Below are positions 11,280 to 23,423 of a DNA stretch of 64,000 nt, one piece after another. The position numbers and the translations under genes are program-made. This stretch comes from Melampsora larici-populina 98AG31 (taxonomy: Eukaryota; Basidiomycota; Pucciniomycetes; Pucciniales; Melampsoraceae), in assembly GCF_000204055.1 (NCBI RefSeq), contig NW_006768787.1, positions 364,309 to 428,308 on the forward strand, written 5' to 3'. Every line of letters starts with the position of its first letter. Position 1 is the first letter of the stretch. The notes under the pieces were generated by a model. The model did no database searches and had not been told where the DNA came from. It worked only from the letters and a program-made list of their open reading frames with translations.

Positions 11280-14200
11280 TAAAGTAGGCGGTCAAAGCTA
11301 CAAGTCCACTAAAGACCCCGCTGAAGCGATGAAAGCCTTAGGAGAAAATGAAGAGAGAAAGAGGTTGTAGCTAGCAGCGATAATTCCTCCTCGCGAGAAG
11401 ATGAATCTCAGACTTCATCATTCTCTTCATCATTCTCCTAGATTTCTCCACTTTTTCCTCCGGTCAATTTTTCCACCCAAAAAGAATTCAAGCATCTCCT
11501 CCTTTTATCTTCTTACTCTAAGAAGATTCTATCAGATCTCTTTTTCGAACCAATGTTCTTTTCATTTAGTTTTTTTTTGCTTTACAATCTCAAAGTAGAT
11601 CCGGTTCCAAAAAACCCGCTTGGCGCAATCGACTTTTTGGCTGTGAGCTGTCAACAAATGATACACAAAGTTACCGCCAAAAAGCAACTGGGTCAACCGG
11701 GTTTTGTTGGTACCGGGTCTACTTCGAGAACCACTTGTTTTCCAACATGAATAACAGAGGACGAGGGCAGGAAAGAAAGTAGAGATGGCGAAAGTAGTAC
11801 TAAATGAGGAGGTCAACGGTGCAGGAGAAGATCGGGAAGATGAAGATGAAACAAATAATCAAGACAACAGGTCCGAAAGCTCAGAAATCCCGAACAATCC
11901 AACTAAGACGGCCATTGTGATCAACTCAGGTGTCAGTATGGACTACGGACAAGAGTCTGGGGCAGGCGACAGACAGCAAAGCATTAGCAGCACAGACATT
12001 AATGAGAAATCATTATCGATGAAGACATAGGAAACAGTTGGTTTATTTGTTCCAAAACAATACTATTCGCTATCCCAATGATATTTGGGGTTTCTCTCCA
12101 TCCATCCTTCTCTTTTCCAATCGATTGCTGGATCATTTCCCAATGAATAGATGTCGTGATAGTGTCACATAGTAGTAGCACGTGAAAAGATATCTGCATC
12201 GTCGCATCTCAGAGTTTCTTCATCCTTTGAGTCAATCGTATGTCGTGATTTACTCCGACCATGTTTTTGTATCTCGTGATTGGTTCCGACAATGTTTTCC
12301 AAAATCTCTCGTGATCGAGTCAGACTTTTCATCATTTCTCAGCATCGTGATCTATTCCATCGAATTAGATCTTCAATTAATTTTTCAAGCGTCGTGATCT
12401 TTCTGACTGCGTATATAGTGGTCGAATCAGATATGCGGAAAAAATCGAGACGGAGCACTGAGGGCGTCCACACTCGGCGCTGAGCTACTCCACTGGAGTG
12501 CTCCCCACTCCAATATCGAAAGAAACATAACAAATTGAGGACATGTATGTAGATAACGCAGGCACCACATGGAATTTAACCCTTTGTCTGACAAAAAGGA
12601 TGGTGAGCGGGAAGATGAAAAAACCGAGACTGAAGGGGGATCATAAAGTGCTAGAATCTTTTTGAATAGTAACTGGTAGAGATTATAGGTAGAATAGAAT
12701 ATACTATGGTTTTTTCAATTTTTTGCAGGGTGGTTTTTTGGATTTTCTGATTGGAATTTTGAGATGAAAAAATACCATTAGGCAAAAAACTACAATTAAA
12801 GAAGAGGAATGACTGAAAAAATATCTGGTGTGGCTCGATTAGACTCATTGGGGGAGTCTGTCGGTCTGCCGTCTTTTACTGCACCTCTTCCGGAGTAGTA
12901 TTGCTGAGCTTCCCCGTTTGTCTGTATGCCATTTGCCCTTTCACAGAAGCCACTTTGTTTAACACTTCATGCCAACTACAACTCTCTAGTTTCTGAGGCT
13001 ATTCCCAAAGATCTTGTTTGTAAACTATACATTATGAAGATCTCAGTCATAACATAACTCTTGTGATCTATTGCAAAATAGATTATTCATGAATAACTGA
13101 AGATTAGAATGTATTTGGTTAGCCTGAAGGGATGTGCAAATATCATACTAGACGAGGGTTTGAAATTCCAGAAATATACTTAAGCCTGAAATATAAGATC
13201 CAAGTAAAGACACCCCTCAGTTTGGTCCACGCACCCCCTTACAAGCCTAAGCAGTTTAAGACAAGACTTGGGCCCTGATCTTTTACAGGCATGCAAAGTG
13301 CTTGATACAAATTGGTTACACTCCCTTCAGGCCTCACACATTTCAAAAAAGACTTAGGACAAAGGGCTCAGCATTTGTCTTGATGCATGTGACCTAGCTC
13401 AAAAATTGAAATCTTGTGATTGTTTGTTTTTCTAATCAGTAAATCCAGAACCTGAATTACAAATGTAGAAGAGCTAACAAGCAAATTTATAACTAGTCAT
13501 TATGTTTTATGAGCAATCAATGGTATCAAAATCTAACTTTGAGATTATCACTCAGAGCTGAAATTTGTGCAACCTAGCTATTGCCTTTTCTAAGAGATCA
13601 ATTGCATTAAATCCAACATTGAGATCTTATCTAGGACTAGGATTTATACTCAGTCCTCTTCTTGTTTCCACATATCTGATTTGCTTCTGAGCAATTGATA
13701 GGATCAAAATTGAACTTTGTGATCTCTTCAAGTCAAGTCAAAGATTGATTACCATTGTCCAAGTGATCCTTTGTCAATCACTTCTATTGTTGAATGTTTT
13801 CCCTGATCAGTATTCTTCCTGAGTGTCTAATGGATTCTTGCTGTTACATATGTACAATTGCAAACTTTGTGTGTTTTTGGAGATTATGGCTCAAGTCTTC
13901 TTTGAATCTACTTAGGGATTGAGGGGGTGTGTGGAACAAAATGGGGAGATATCTATAGCAGGATATTGGAAATATACTGCAGCTTTCTTTTTTATTTGAT
14001 GAAACCATTGTCCAACTGTAGATACATCATAATCATCTTTGTATAAGGAACTTCCTGGAAATTATCACAATAAACAGAAAATCTGGCGGCTAAGCCACAA
14101 AAGGTGTTACTGAAAGGAAAGCATGCCAAAGCAGCCAAAATACTGGCACAGATGACCAAGTTGAGGGGAACATCAAATAAGGAAAGGAAGATCCCTTGCT

Positions 14201-14600
14201 GGATAATCTGTTAATGTACACTGGAGATGTGTCAAGCTCCCACCTAACAAAATTTCGGCAGCTTTTGGGTATATCACCTTGGATGTCTTAATATCCACTT
14301 GCAATTGAGTATTTTTAATGAAGAATGGATTGAATCAGGCAATTTTATTACAGGAAGTTCCATGTCAACAACCAAAACCAAAAACCCAGGAAAAGTACCT
14401 ATAAATGAGTGGTACTTGATGCAGGTGGACAGCAGTGATGGGGCCATGGATGTGCAGGCTGACATCTAAAACAGGGGCCTGCATGCATATATCTACTCTA
14501 TTGGCTGCAAAGTGAGAGCTGGTTATATTCAATCAATTTTTTTATTTGCACCAGACCTGATCATATCTACCAAGTCTCATTGCACAAAATAAAAACAATA
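11280..14600. other. Gene-poor AT-rich interval
   Basis: About 3.3 kb with only short open frames and no recognisable protein signature. The stretch 12180-12400 repeats a 'TCGTGAT' phrase several times. Probably old repeat sequence. Confidence 0.4.
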
Positions 14601-14637
14601 TCCTTGAAACTGATAAGATGTTTTGCGCTGAGAAATA

Positions 14638-14775
14638 AAAGGCATCATTGTAGGCAAATCCTTGGACAGACCTTGTTCAAGGTTTCTATCTGTGGTATTT
14701 TTCTGTGCTGAGAATTACCTCAGATAGAAACCTTGGGAAGCTTTGTTCCAAGGTTTGGAATCTAAGGTGAATATG
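14638..14775. repeat. Short dispersed repeat, copy 1 (cf. 53845-53995)
   Basis: Contains GGCATCATTG..GCAAATCCTTGGACAGA..CTTGT..CAAGG and a second 'CCTTGG..AAG..TGTTC.AAGG' phrase. The same ordered phrases recur near 53845-53995. Both copies contain internal inverted 'CCTTGG/CCAAGG' arms and may be remnants of one small element. Confidence 0.4.
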
Positions 14776-14825
14776 TTGGTGGTGCTTTACACCAGCTGTA
14801 GTTGTAGATGAGGAAAATGCTAGCT

Positions 14826-15372
14826 GGTCTCACAGGGGCCAAAAAAAGAGCTCACATAGAGGTGAGCATGAAAAGCCTTCCATATTTGTTCAAAAAACAA
14901 TCATTTCCATCTATCCTTTCATGTCACAATTTTTTGTTGTGTTCAGGTGATCAGCATGCAAAATTTCCATCTTGCTCAAGCATGCTCATCTTCATCTTGA
15001 TTGAGCATTCCAAATGAGCATTTCTTGAGCATAGATGAGTACTCAGGAATCAGCTGGCACACCTCCACATACTCAGGATTGTGCCCATTATAGTCAAGCC
15101 TTTGAAATTGTCTGTACAGACTGAGTGTTCAGTCAGGGCCTGAGATGACCTGAACATATCAGGTAGCCCTCCCTCAGGCTCCTTGGCTGAGCAATAAAGT
15201 CTGAGGAAACCTGGCTCATCTGCTCAGCTCTCAGCTCATGTTGATCATTTCTGATTACATGATCAACATGTGCTGAACACAGTCAGTTTTGGAAGGAACA
15301 AAGTAGAAAAGTTGGAGAAAACCTGAAGCTTTTCATGCTCACCTCTATGTGAGCTTTTGTTTTGGACCCTGT
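14826..15372. mobile_element. MITE-like element with about 45-bp terminal inverted repeats
   Basis: Left end CACAGGGGCCAAAA..GAGCTCACATAGAGG pairs with the right end (reverse complement CACAGGGTCCAAAACAAAAG, then the same CTCACATAGAGGTGAGCATG). The element is about 547 bp, without coding capacity. No clear target-site duplication is visible, so the superfamily is open; a CAGGG terminus would suit hAT. Its right third is repeated at 23234-23423. Confidence 0.55.
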
Positions 15373-16227
15373 GTATAAAATCTCTTAATACAAAACATAT
15401 TTCTCTAGAGTTAGCTTCAAAACACATAAATCTTGCTTTGTGACTCACACATGTAAACTATAATGACCTAAAGACACTGTGTTGAGCTTACGGACAAAAG
15501 GGGGGAAATATAGAAGAAGTTGGTTGGACATCTAAAGGTAGACCATTTTCTCAAGATTAGAAGGTTGTAGATGTGTGAAAGGATACTTGGCACCATGTCA
15601 AGTGAGATGGATCAAATCCTTTCCAGTAAATCATCTTCATACTATATACTGCTCACTCATAACCCCAATATCAAAGATTCTAATGACTCATTTTGGGTTT
15701 CTGACAAATTATTTTGAACCATAATTGTAGTCTATCAATCAGTTGGAAATTATATGTCAAAATTACTTTAAAGTACATGGGCATCTTTTATGTCTGCATG
15801 CAGCAGAAACCATTTTCTTTCATGTGCATGAGTTTTTGTTCATTCAAAGACTATTTGTTTGAAATCAATTTTTTTGTTCATCTCTTACACTTGATTGATA
15901 TTTTTTAATTAATTTCCTCTGATATAATCATAAAAAAGTTGACAAATCCCGCCCTTGAAACAAAATAATGATCCAATTACCAAAGCATTTGGGAAGTGTG
16001 GCGCAAATTTGGATTGCTCAAGGTTAATAGCTTCAAGGGCAGTGAGGAAGAAAAGTTGGACAAAATCAAAGGAGCACATTATTTAAAGCAACGAAGAAAA
16101 GTAATTAGACAACAGCAGGATCTCAAACAAAAGGTAAAATTTAGTCAAACTCAATCAAGATCATGTAATCACAGCCCATCACATTATTTGAAAATGATTC
16201 GTGATGGTAGCCATTTAGTTATCTGTT
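15373..16227. other. Intergenic, nothing recognised
   Basis: AT-rich sequence downstream of the minus-strand F-box fusion gene; no gene or repeat recognised beyond short open frames. Confidence 0.45.
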
Positions 16228-17958
16228 TCAATCCTGTATGATTGTCACTTTTATGCCAAATGACATCAATATCTCTTTCATTTTCTCTTTACCTATCTTT
16301 CCTTCCCCTAGATAAACAGATAAGTTTCTAACATCCAAAACCAAGAGCTTAGGCCAAGTTCGTCGAGATAATTGATTTTTCATCGAGTCCCATATATTAT
16401 CATCTATATCGCCATTATATCCAAGGAACTCTATACTTTTACAGTTTTCAAAGCTTGAAAGTAAATCAATTCTGCTTTGACTATCTACGTGGAGGCTTTC
16501 CAGAGCCGGGAGATCAAACTGAACTGTGAAATATGCCATGTCGTCTTCGTCAAGCCCCAGGTGAAGTTGAGTCAGAAAGGGTGTGTTACCACTGATAAGT
16601 TCATGCACCATGCCAAGTGTGATTTCACCACAGCACTGAAGTTTAAGGCTTGTGAGTCGTTCAGGCCAAGACCTCAGGCTCCATGTGTGATCCTCGCATG
16701 TGATGTACCACAGAGTCAGTTTGCGAAGCTTCTGAAGCTGGGCCACATTCCATCCCAATGATTCTTCTTCAGATTGCTTTTGAACAAATATAAAGGAGTT
16801 GATCTCTAATGAAGTGAGAGATGGTAAAATCTTGATGATATCGATTATAAAGTCGCCTGAAAGAACTCTGTGTTCATCGTCCAATACTCTTAAATGTTGG
16901 AGTTGTGGGAGAAGTTGAAATGGGCTTTTCAAAAGGACTGTAAGACCAGAATACCATTCGTCGTGTCCAACCATTGGAAGATGCACTGTTACTGACTCTA
17001 TCGAAGAGCAGACTTTGAAGATCTTCACAATGTTCAAAAGTCCAATTCCGCATCTGGTATCTTCTTCATTGTCATTGATGAGTGATGTATTATCATAGAG
17101 GCTCCTTTCACTTTCTGATAACTGATGACTACCCTGACGGTCGATTTGATCTTCCAACTCAAATTCGACAGATTTTACTAAGGCTGCGTGTTTCAAAAGT
17201 AAATCATCTGTCCAAAGTGACATAGGAGCAGGCACCGAAGTTGGGAATGTGATGTCCTGATAGGGTTGATAAATTTGAATGAGTAAACTTAACATTTGAT
17301 GTTGATCAAAGCGGAATCCATGCAAAGAAAATGATCATACCTGCCATAACCTAGTAAGACAAAGCCTGTGAAATTTTCGATTGACTGCCGCCAAGTTTTG
17401 GAAGGTATTGAGAATCGGTGAACCTTCGTGAGACACGTATATATCGAATTTCAGACCTTGTATTCGAGTCCGGGTTTGGCGCTCCATCTTTCTTTCCTTG
17501 ATAGACGTGTGCTCTTTAGTAGACTGGCGGTGAACCATGCTCACGATGTTGTCTAGAATTTCTTCTGGAAAATCGGTACGGTTGATGATACATTGAGCCA
17601 AAGATCTTGATTGGAACCGATTTGCCAAGAATTGAAAGGCGTCTCCAGCAGAACCATGAATGATAAAGTCCTGCTGGAGTTCTTCATCAATTGACCAGAA
17701 TATAAGACTAAAGACCGCTTGATTTAATTTTGGATCGTGCTTGTGTAAATCTTGTTGAAAGTAGTCAGATGTCCCAGTTAGATTTCGTAGCATAACGTTT
17801 AGTTGTCTTTCCCATAGACTGAAGTTGTCGCCGGTCTTTCGTAACTGGGGGATACGCTTTGCGAGATCTTGAAGTTTGCATATGAGCTCCGGGCTACCAG
17901 CCTCGATCGCGATCCCAGGTCTATGGTGTTTGGACGAAGCTTGATTCAGAACGCTCAT
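16228..17958 (-). CDS. Copia-Gag-like domain fused to an F-box/LRR-like protein, 2 exons
   Basis: Exon 1 is 17958-17341 and exon 2 is 17256-16228, with an 84-bp GT..AG intron in phase 0; the product is 548 aa. Residues ~35-130 resemble the Ty1/Copia Gag-like domain: IPQLRKTGDNFSLWERQLNV, then a helix with VFSLIFWSIDEELQ, then AFQFLANRFQSRS. Immediately after it is an F-box: DFPEEILDNIVSMV, then FQNLAAVNRKFHRLCLTRLW. Exon 2 encodes leucine-rich, LRR-like sequence (LPQLQHLRVLD, LPSLTSLEIN, LQKLRKLTLW, LPALESLHVD). F-box/LRR proteins recruit substrates to SCF ubiquitin ligases. No reverse transcriptase, integrase or LTR is next to it, so the Gag part looks domesticated. The junction lies inside one uninterrupted exon. 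Confidence 0.75.
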
Positions 17959-18420
17959 TTAACCTATTCTTCGAATATCGTGGAACGAGAATGAGTTATG
18001 ATAGAACACAAGAACGAGATAAATCAAATCAGAAGGCTCAAGCACCAGGCTCAGCAAAAGTTTTGATTGAAAAGAGTGAGAATCAGAAGACAACCCGCGG
18101 CCTGACCGCAATTACACCATATATACCCACAGCAGGACGCCATTGCACCTACCTGAACAGCTCATGTCCTCGCGCACACAAACAAACACATGAGCCAGAA
18201 AGAAATACCCCCCGTCGGTGATCACACAAATAACCCTTGCAATGGATCAATCAGATTGAATGTCAAAACTGACTCTTGATCTGATCCTAAAATGTATGGA
18301 TCTCTTCCTTCATTCCCTGCCCATTTCTGGAAATCCTCGGGGTAAGAATGGGAGGTGATTTTGTTGACATTTTCTCCATGAGGATGTCACAGATGAAATA
18401 CCTCTCAATCTTTGAATCTG
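17959..18420. promoter_or_regulatory. Upstream region of the Gag/F-box gene
   Basis: Presumed promoter of the minus-strand gene. A TATATATAC-like run lies at about 18118-18126. Nothing else is recognisable. Confidence 0.25.
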
Positions 18421-19310
18421 AGAGCATCTCCAATCGTTGGCGTTAAATTTGGCTTTAGCAAGGCCAAATTTACAGATCTTTAGCCAGGGCCAAGCTAACT
18501 AAACCCAAATCCCACAATCGTTGTCTTCAATTTGGAGTTTACAAAAGCTAAACCCCAAATTAAAGATTGGGTACACAGTCGTTAGCTCTAGGATAGAGCT
18601 AAGTCGTCCTCAAATCTCAAACAGACATTTTGGTATAGGCCCTTTTGTATCATTCCGATTCGATATTTGATTAATCAAATAGATGCATTGTCCTCAAAAT
18701 CAAAATAACGTTCAGGTTGTGGTTCAAATGATTCAATTCTCAACTCGGATTATCACCATACATCTGAAAATCGATTTTGTGCCCTTCGTAAGCTCAAGCA
18801 GCAATATCTACAATTCACTATGATAGAGTCAACCTTTATAAGAATAGTAAGACACAAGTGAAAAGTGATGAGAAAGACTGTAATGGAAAACAATGATCGA
18901 CTAAAGAATGGGAGTGCTGTGGTAGATGGGCAAGGTAGTGGATGAGTGACGAAGATTTGAGGCAAGAGTCAAATCTGTACCTGATCAATGTGAAACCGGA
19001 GTAATGTTAAACGTAGCTGAGAGGATCGAGTGAGGTGTGGTTAGAGTTCGAGGTATTGGAGTTGGAGATGTTGAAGTTGAGAGTGTATATCCAGAGGGTG
19101 GGGTGAGTCAAGTGGCGATGAAGTGGTGAGGTGAGGGGTGAATCGAGTTAACTAACACTGGGGTTAGCTGGTGTCAAATTTGACCCAGCTTGAAGATTTT
19201 TTAAAGATTATTTGGCTAATCCTTGCCTAAAGATTCATGGCTGTGGATTTTTGGAAAGAATTAGTTAAATATTTAACTAATCCGGCCCGTTATTACCTTT
19301 GCTGAAAAGC
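18421..19310. repeat. Possible non-autonomous element, boundaries unclear
   Basis: Begins GAGCATCTCCAATCG, an end sequence reminiscent of Harbinger-type MITEs, followed by several inverted TTTGGC/GCCAAA phrases. The right side (19150-19310) has related 'AGCTGG..AAATTTGACCCAGCTTG' and 'GGATTAGTTAAATA' phrases. I could not pair clean terminal repeats. Confidence 0.25.
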
Positions 19311-19881
19311 TTGGTCCGAATGATTATCAATTTCACTTTCAACTACTTTGTATGCGCTCATGCATGTAACATGTGATAGACAAATTCACCAATTCAAATG
19401 ATTAAATATGACATTTTGCAAGCTAAGTCAAAATCAAAGGAAGATTTTCAAATGTACCTGGTGGGCATCACTTCAGCTTTCCAAGTCTTAACACATCCAA
19501 CACTCTTGACTTGGGAGGAAATCAATGTTGTGCGTCTGAATTTCTTGTCAGCCCAGGTCCCCACATAGAAGGCTTGAATAGGGTTGGCCTCAAAGCTGAC
19601 CATTGTCAATATGTAACAACACCTGATCTTGAGGTCCCCACTGAACCATCCAAGCGTCCAAAAGGTAAACCTGCTTGACACTCTTGAAATTTTCTCTACT
19701 GAAGTTCCTCCCAGTGCTTCAAAACTGTGTACAGGATGGATTTTATCTCTCCTATTATGTATTGCATTGCATCTCCACTCATCTTCATCTCACAAGTATT
19801 CAACATTGGAAAGTGAAAACAAGCATTACAGACACTCAGTCTTTGGCCAAACATTGTAAACCTTGGATCAGGATTGAGGAG

Positions 19882-20816
19882 AAATGGGATCATTAAAACT
19901 TACTGTTAGTTTGGTATCCAAATACCAAAGGAAAAGTGTTTGGTGTGAAGCCCAAGGCCTAAGCCAAGGGATATAATATTACTTGAAACAAAAACAACGG
20001 CCTACGGGGTGGCTAGCAGCCTAAAATGAAACAAAACCATACACAAACTAAAATCAAAACACAGCTTCACTGGAACCATAAACCACCATACCTAACATAA
20101 AATAACAAGATAAAATAAATTAATGATAACAAAAAGATGTAAAATTAAATGATAAATATAAATGTAAAATAAGACTAAGCCAATCAACTATCACTCAATG
20201 GAGAAACACTTCTTTTCTTTTTTTTCAAACCACATAAGAAATATAATTACCGCACTTAACAACAGAATTTTAATAATTGATATGAGTTTTAACAAAATGG
20301 ATGATGATACTTGAGTTTGAAGAAAGGAAACTTTGACAATAGTGAACACGATGGGAAGATGATAAAGAGAGTGGTTAACAGGTATGACATCATACCTACA
20401 GATAAGATGATAAGATTGGATAAACCCAACCCGTCAGTTACTGGACCAAACATGTAACACTGCAAAAATAATGTATTTTTCAAAGGTGAAAAATGATTGA
20501 CATTAATGCACAAAATGATTAATAATGCAGAAATAATGCAGAAATAATGCAGAAAAATGCAGAATTGATGCAGAATTAATGCATTTTTAATCATTTTGTG
20601 AAATAAATGTAATCATTTTTCACCTCGGAAAAATACATTATATTCGCAGTGTAATGTAATAAACTCAACTTTTCCCATTCCACTGAGTTAATAACAAGTT
20701 ACCAACAGCAAGAAATGGGATCATTAAAACTTACTGTTAGAATACCAAAGGAAAAGTGTTTGGTGCAAAGCCCAAGGCCTAAGCCAAGGGATATAATATT
20801 ACTGGAAACAAAAACA
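19882..20816. repeat. Direct repeat pair (19882-19997 and 20713-20816)
   Basis: A 28-bp exact match (from AAATGGGATCATTAAAAC) recurs with period 831, followed by near-identical sequence through GCCCAAGGCCTAAGCC; the first copy has an extra 11 bp. The 19926-20712 unit is also related to 21880-22515 (shared CTACGGGGTGGCTAGC and the CCGTCAGT/TGACATCAT region). They look like terminal or subterminal repeats of the YR-element relic. Confidence 0.55.
20458..20651. mobile_element. Tourist/Harbinger-like MITE, 194 bp
   Basis: Ends CACTGC..GCAGTG with about 70 bp of inverted repeat (AATGTATTTTTC, GGTGAAAAATGATT, CACAAAATGATTA on both arms), flanked by TAA on both sides (20455-20457 and 20652-20654). 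A 3-bp TWA duplication is typical of PIF/Harbinger. The centre contains a short tandem of AATAATGCAGA. The related repeat unit near 22440 lacks the insert. Confidence 0.6.
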
Positions 20817-21239
20817 ACACCCTCTCCGACCCGCCTACCAGCATACCAAAAGAGTGGTGTAGAAGGAGAGGAAGAGAATTTTAATAAAAAAGAATGATTT
20901 GTCAGGATCTGTTTCACCAAACTATTCAGATGGATAAGACAAAAATGAACAATTGCCACACAAAAAATGATTCACAAGGCATAAAGCCATTAACCGTGTA
21001 AAAAGGCCACCACCATTAACCATAAGAACACAAATATATGCATTGACCTGCAAATAAAGAAGAACTTCTAAAGGCACATATGCCATTGACCATCTGAATC
21101 CAGACTAACTATTTGAAAATAACCTTATATCCAACATGAGAGGTGTGACCAATGACATGATTCTGATTTTCTGGTAATTGGAGAGCACAGTGACCTAAAA
21201 CATATATAAGGAAAGCGTCTGATGACCAGCGCCCCACAA

Positions 21240-21833
21240 TTTTGATATAATCCATTGTTTCACCTGCTTGAGCTCAAGCAGTCGCACCTCCAGATCTTAA
21301 AGAATGTCCTGAGAAAGATATATCATATTGAGAATGAAAGCGTTAAACCAGGAACAAGTTGGATGGGTGCCTTTGGAGGTAATGAATAGTTCTGGGAATG
21401 AAATGAGATTTGTATCTCTTGAACGTAGGTAAGATTTGAGAAGACAGATGGGACACCCAATGGTGTTTCCAAAATCTTGGATAATGACTGGGGTTCTAAT
21501 GAACCTTTTGTTGCCCTTGGAATATGGAAGGTGATACTGTACGAACAAATTGCAAACTGAAAACTGAAGCGCACAACATAAGATAATTTTCCTTTCATCA
21601 TAAAGATTAACCAAATCCGGAATTGCCAGTTCTCCTAGACAATGCAAACCCCCAAAATTTTCGTGAGAAGATGATGACTTTTTCACGACTTCTTTGATTT
21701 GATGGAGTGACAATGCTTTCTTTCTGACAACTGGCATTGACCATTCATTAGGACAATGCTTCATGGTATCAATCACTCCTTGATGTCTTGATTCACAACA
21801 AACAGAAGGGAAATTTGATGAAATGTGTATCAA
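21240..21833 (-). pseudogene. Tyrosine recombinase remnant of a YR retroelement
   Basis: Open frame 21833-21297 contains KALSLHQIKEVV, GGLHCLGELAIPDL and ELFITSKGTHPTCSWF. After a stop and a frame change the sequence continues GHSLRSGGATA, stop, AQAGETM, then IKIVGRWSSDAFLIYV. HxxR and GRW..Y are the catalytic signature of tyrosine recombinases. At least two in-frame stops show decay. Related in kind to the intact recombinase at 59890-60987. Confidence 0.7.
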
Positions 21834-21879
21834 TAAACTTACAAAGTGTTCAGTAAAAAATACTGAAAGAAAAAGCTAA

Positions 21880-22515
21880 GGACAGTTTTTGGACAAATTC
21901 CCAAGGCTAAGCGCCTAGGGATAATAAATTTCTTGAGATAAAAAATAAAAGCTCCCTACGGGGTGGCTAGCGGACACAACACAAATAAAAAACAAAACTA
22001 ACATCTGAAATAAGAAACATAACCATAACCAAAAAGAAAAAACCTCTAAAATAACAATTGAAAAACCAAAAACCTAACAAAACAAACTAGCCTGACAAAG
22101 AAAAAAAGTGACCACCAAAACAAAAATGAACAATAGATATGAAACCTCTCAAAAAAAAAACTAAAAAATATCCACGAGAGATCTGAAACCAAAAAACACC
22201 CTTCTTGAAAACAAAAATTTATTACCAACTAAAACACAAAAATAACAAACCTTAGACACAGGGAACCAAAGGGAGGGAGGGCTTCAAAAAATAATAAAAG
22301 AACTATCTGTTAAAGAGAAACGGTTGTGAAACCCAATGGGTGGATAATTCGGAAAGGATGGTCAAGAGTGGTAAACACCTCATGACATCATAACTGTAGA
22401 CAAAGATTTAAAAACCAAGATCGGACCCGTCAGTAACAGTACAGGTACAAATCTTACAGTCCGAATTATCCCACATTCCCATCTGTTAATTACGAGTCAC
22501 CAACAACTATTAATA
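21880..22515. repeat. Diverged repeat unit related to 19926-20712
   Basis: Shares CCAAGG..AAG..AGGGATA, CTACGGGGTGGCTAGC and the distal GACATCAT..CCGTCAGT..TGTTAAT region with the unit at 19926-20712, in the same order and orientation, but without the 194-bp MITE. Together the two units flank the recombinase remnant. Confidence 0.5.
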
Positions 22516-22885
22516 ATGTGCGCTATACCCACTAAATAAGCTTGGACGGATCTGGGTTAGATGGCACAACAGGAATAAGAAACATAATCACATCAATTCT
22601 CTACATTAGGGATAAAAGGCTGTTTAAATTTTTTACACCACTTTGCAGAACTTCTAAAACATGATCTATACTTTGCTAATAATGTTTTTGCTACAGTTGA
22701 ATGGCAATCTTCTTTTGATAATTTACGCAATTCTTTTAAAGTAATGTTTAACATAGGTGACATCTTTTTGGATTGACCCATGATGTTGTACTTGTATCAA
22801 AATTTTTGACTGAGAAATTGGTTTCTAATCCTCCCAACGCTAAAACTGGAATAACTTGGAAGAGAGATACCAAGGATGTGTTGAT

Positions 22886-23233
22886 TCAAAGACAAAGATC
22901 TTCCAGATCCTTTTCAGTTATATTTATCTTTTGAAGTGACAAATCATCAGCTGAAGAGTTAAAGTCCTTTGATATGTGCATGAGCTTTACATCAGCACCC
23001 GCTTCAAATAATTTAGACACACAGTAACGGAACAGATGTCTTACAATTCTGTTGGGGGAATGAGAGTTGAAGAGATCACAGAATAATTGAGAGTCTGAGT
23101 GTATAAAGATCTTCTTTGTCCCTTCTTTTATGCCATAATCAATTCCACAAACCACCCCAAGTAACTCTGCCCAATGCAGGATTGAAAACCTTCCAAGACA
23201 AGGACCTGGTTCCCAAACTGCAATCCCAGACAT
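22886..23233 (-). pseudogene. RNase H domain remnant of a YR retroelement
   Basis: The frame reads HWAELLGVVCGIDYGI, IFIHSDSQLFCDLFN and ISKDFNSSADDLS: the E, D and D positions of a retroelement RNase H. The C-terminal layout matches the RNase H of the element at 58047-59798 (AETIAVRLGLEML, LTDN, NDADDLSRG). It is upstream of the recombinase remnant on the same strand, the order expected for RT-RH followed by YR. No RT motifs remain. Confidence 0.65.
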
Positions 23234-23423
23234 ACTTGGATAAGCAATAAAGCCTGAGGAAGCCTGGCTTATCTGCTCAGCTCTCAGTTCATGTTGATCA
23301 TGTCTGATTACATGATCAACATGAGATGAACACAGTCAGGTTTGAAAGGAAAGAAGTAGAAAACCTGGAGAAAACCTGAAGCTTTTCATGCTCACCTCTA
23401 TGTGAGCTCTTGTTTTGGCCCCT
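23234..23423. repeat. Truncated copy of the 14826-15372 element
   Basis: About 190 bp closely matching 15180-15372: AGCAATAAAG..CTGAGGAA, then TTACATGATCAACATG, then TTTTCATGCTCACCTCTATG, ending in the same GGCCCCTGTG terminus. The left half is absent. Confidence 0.6.
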
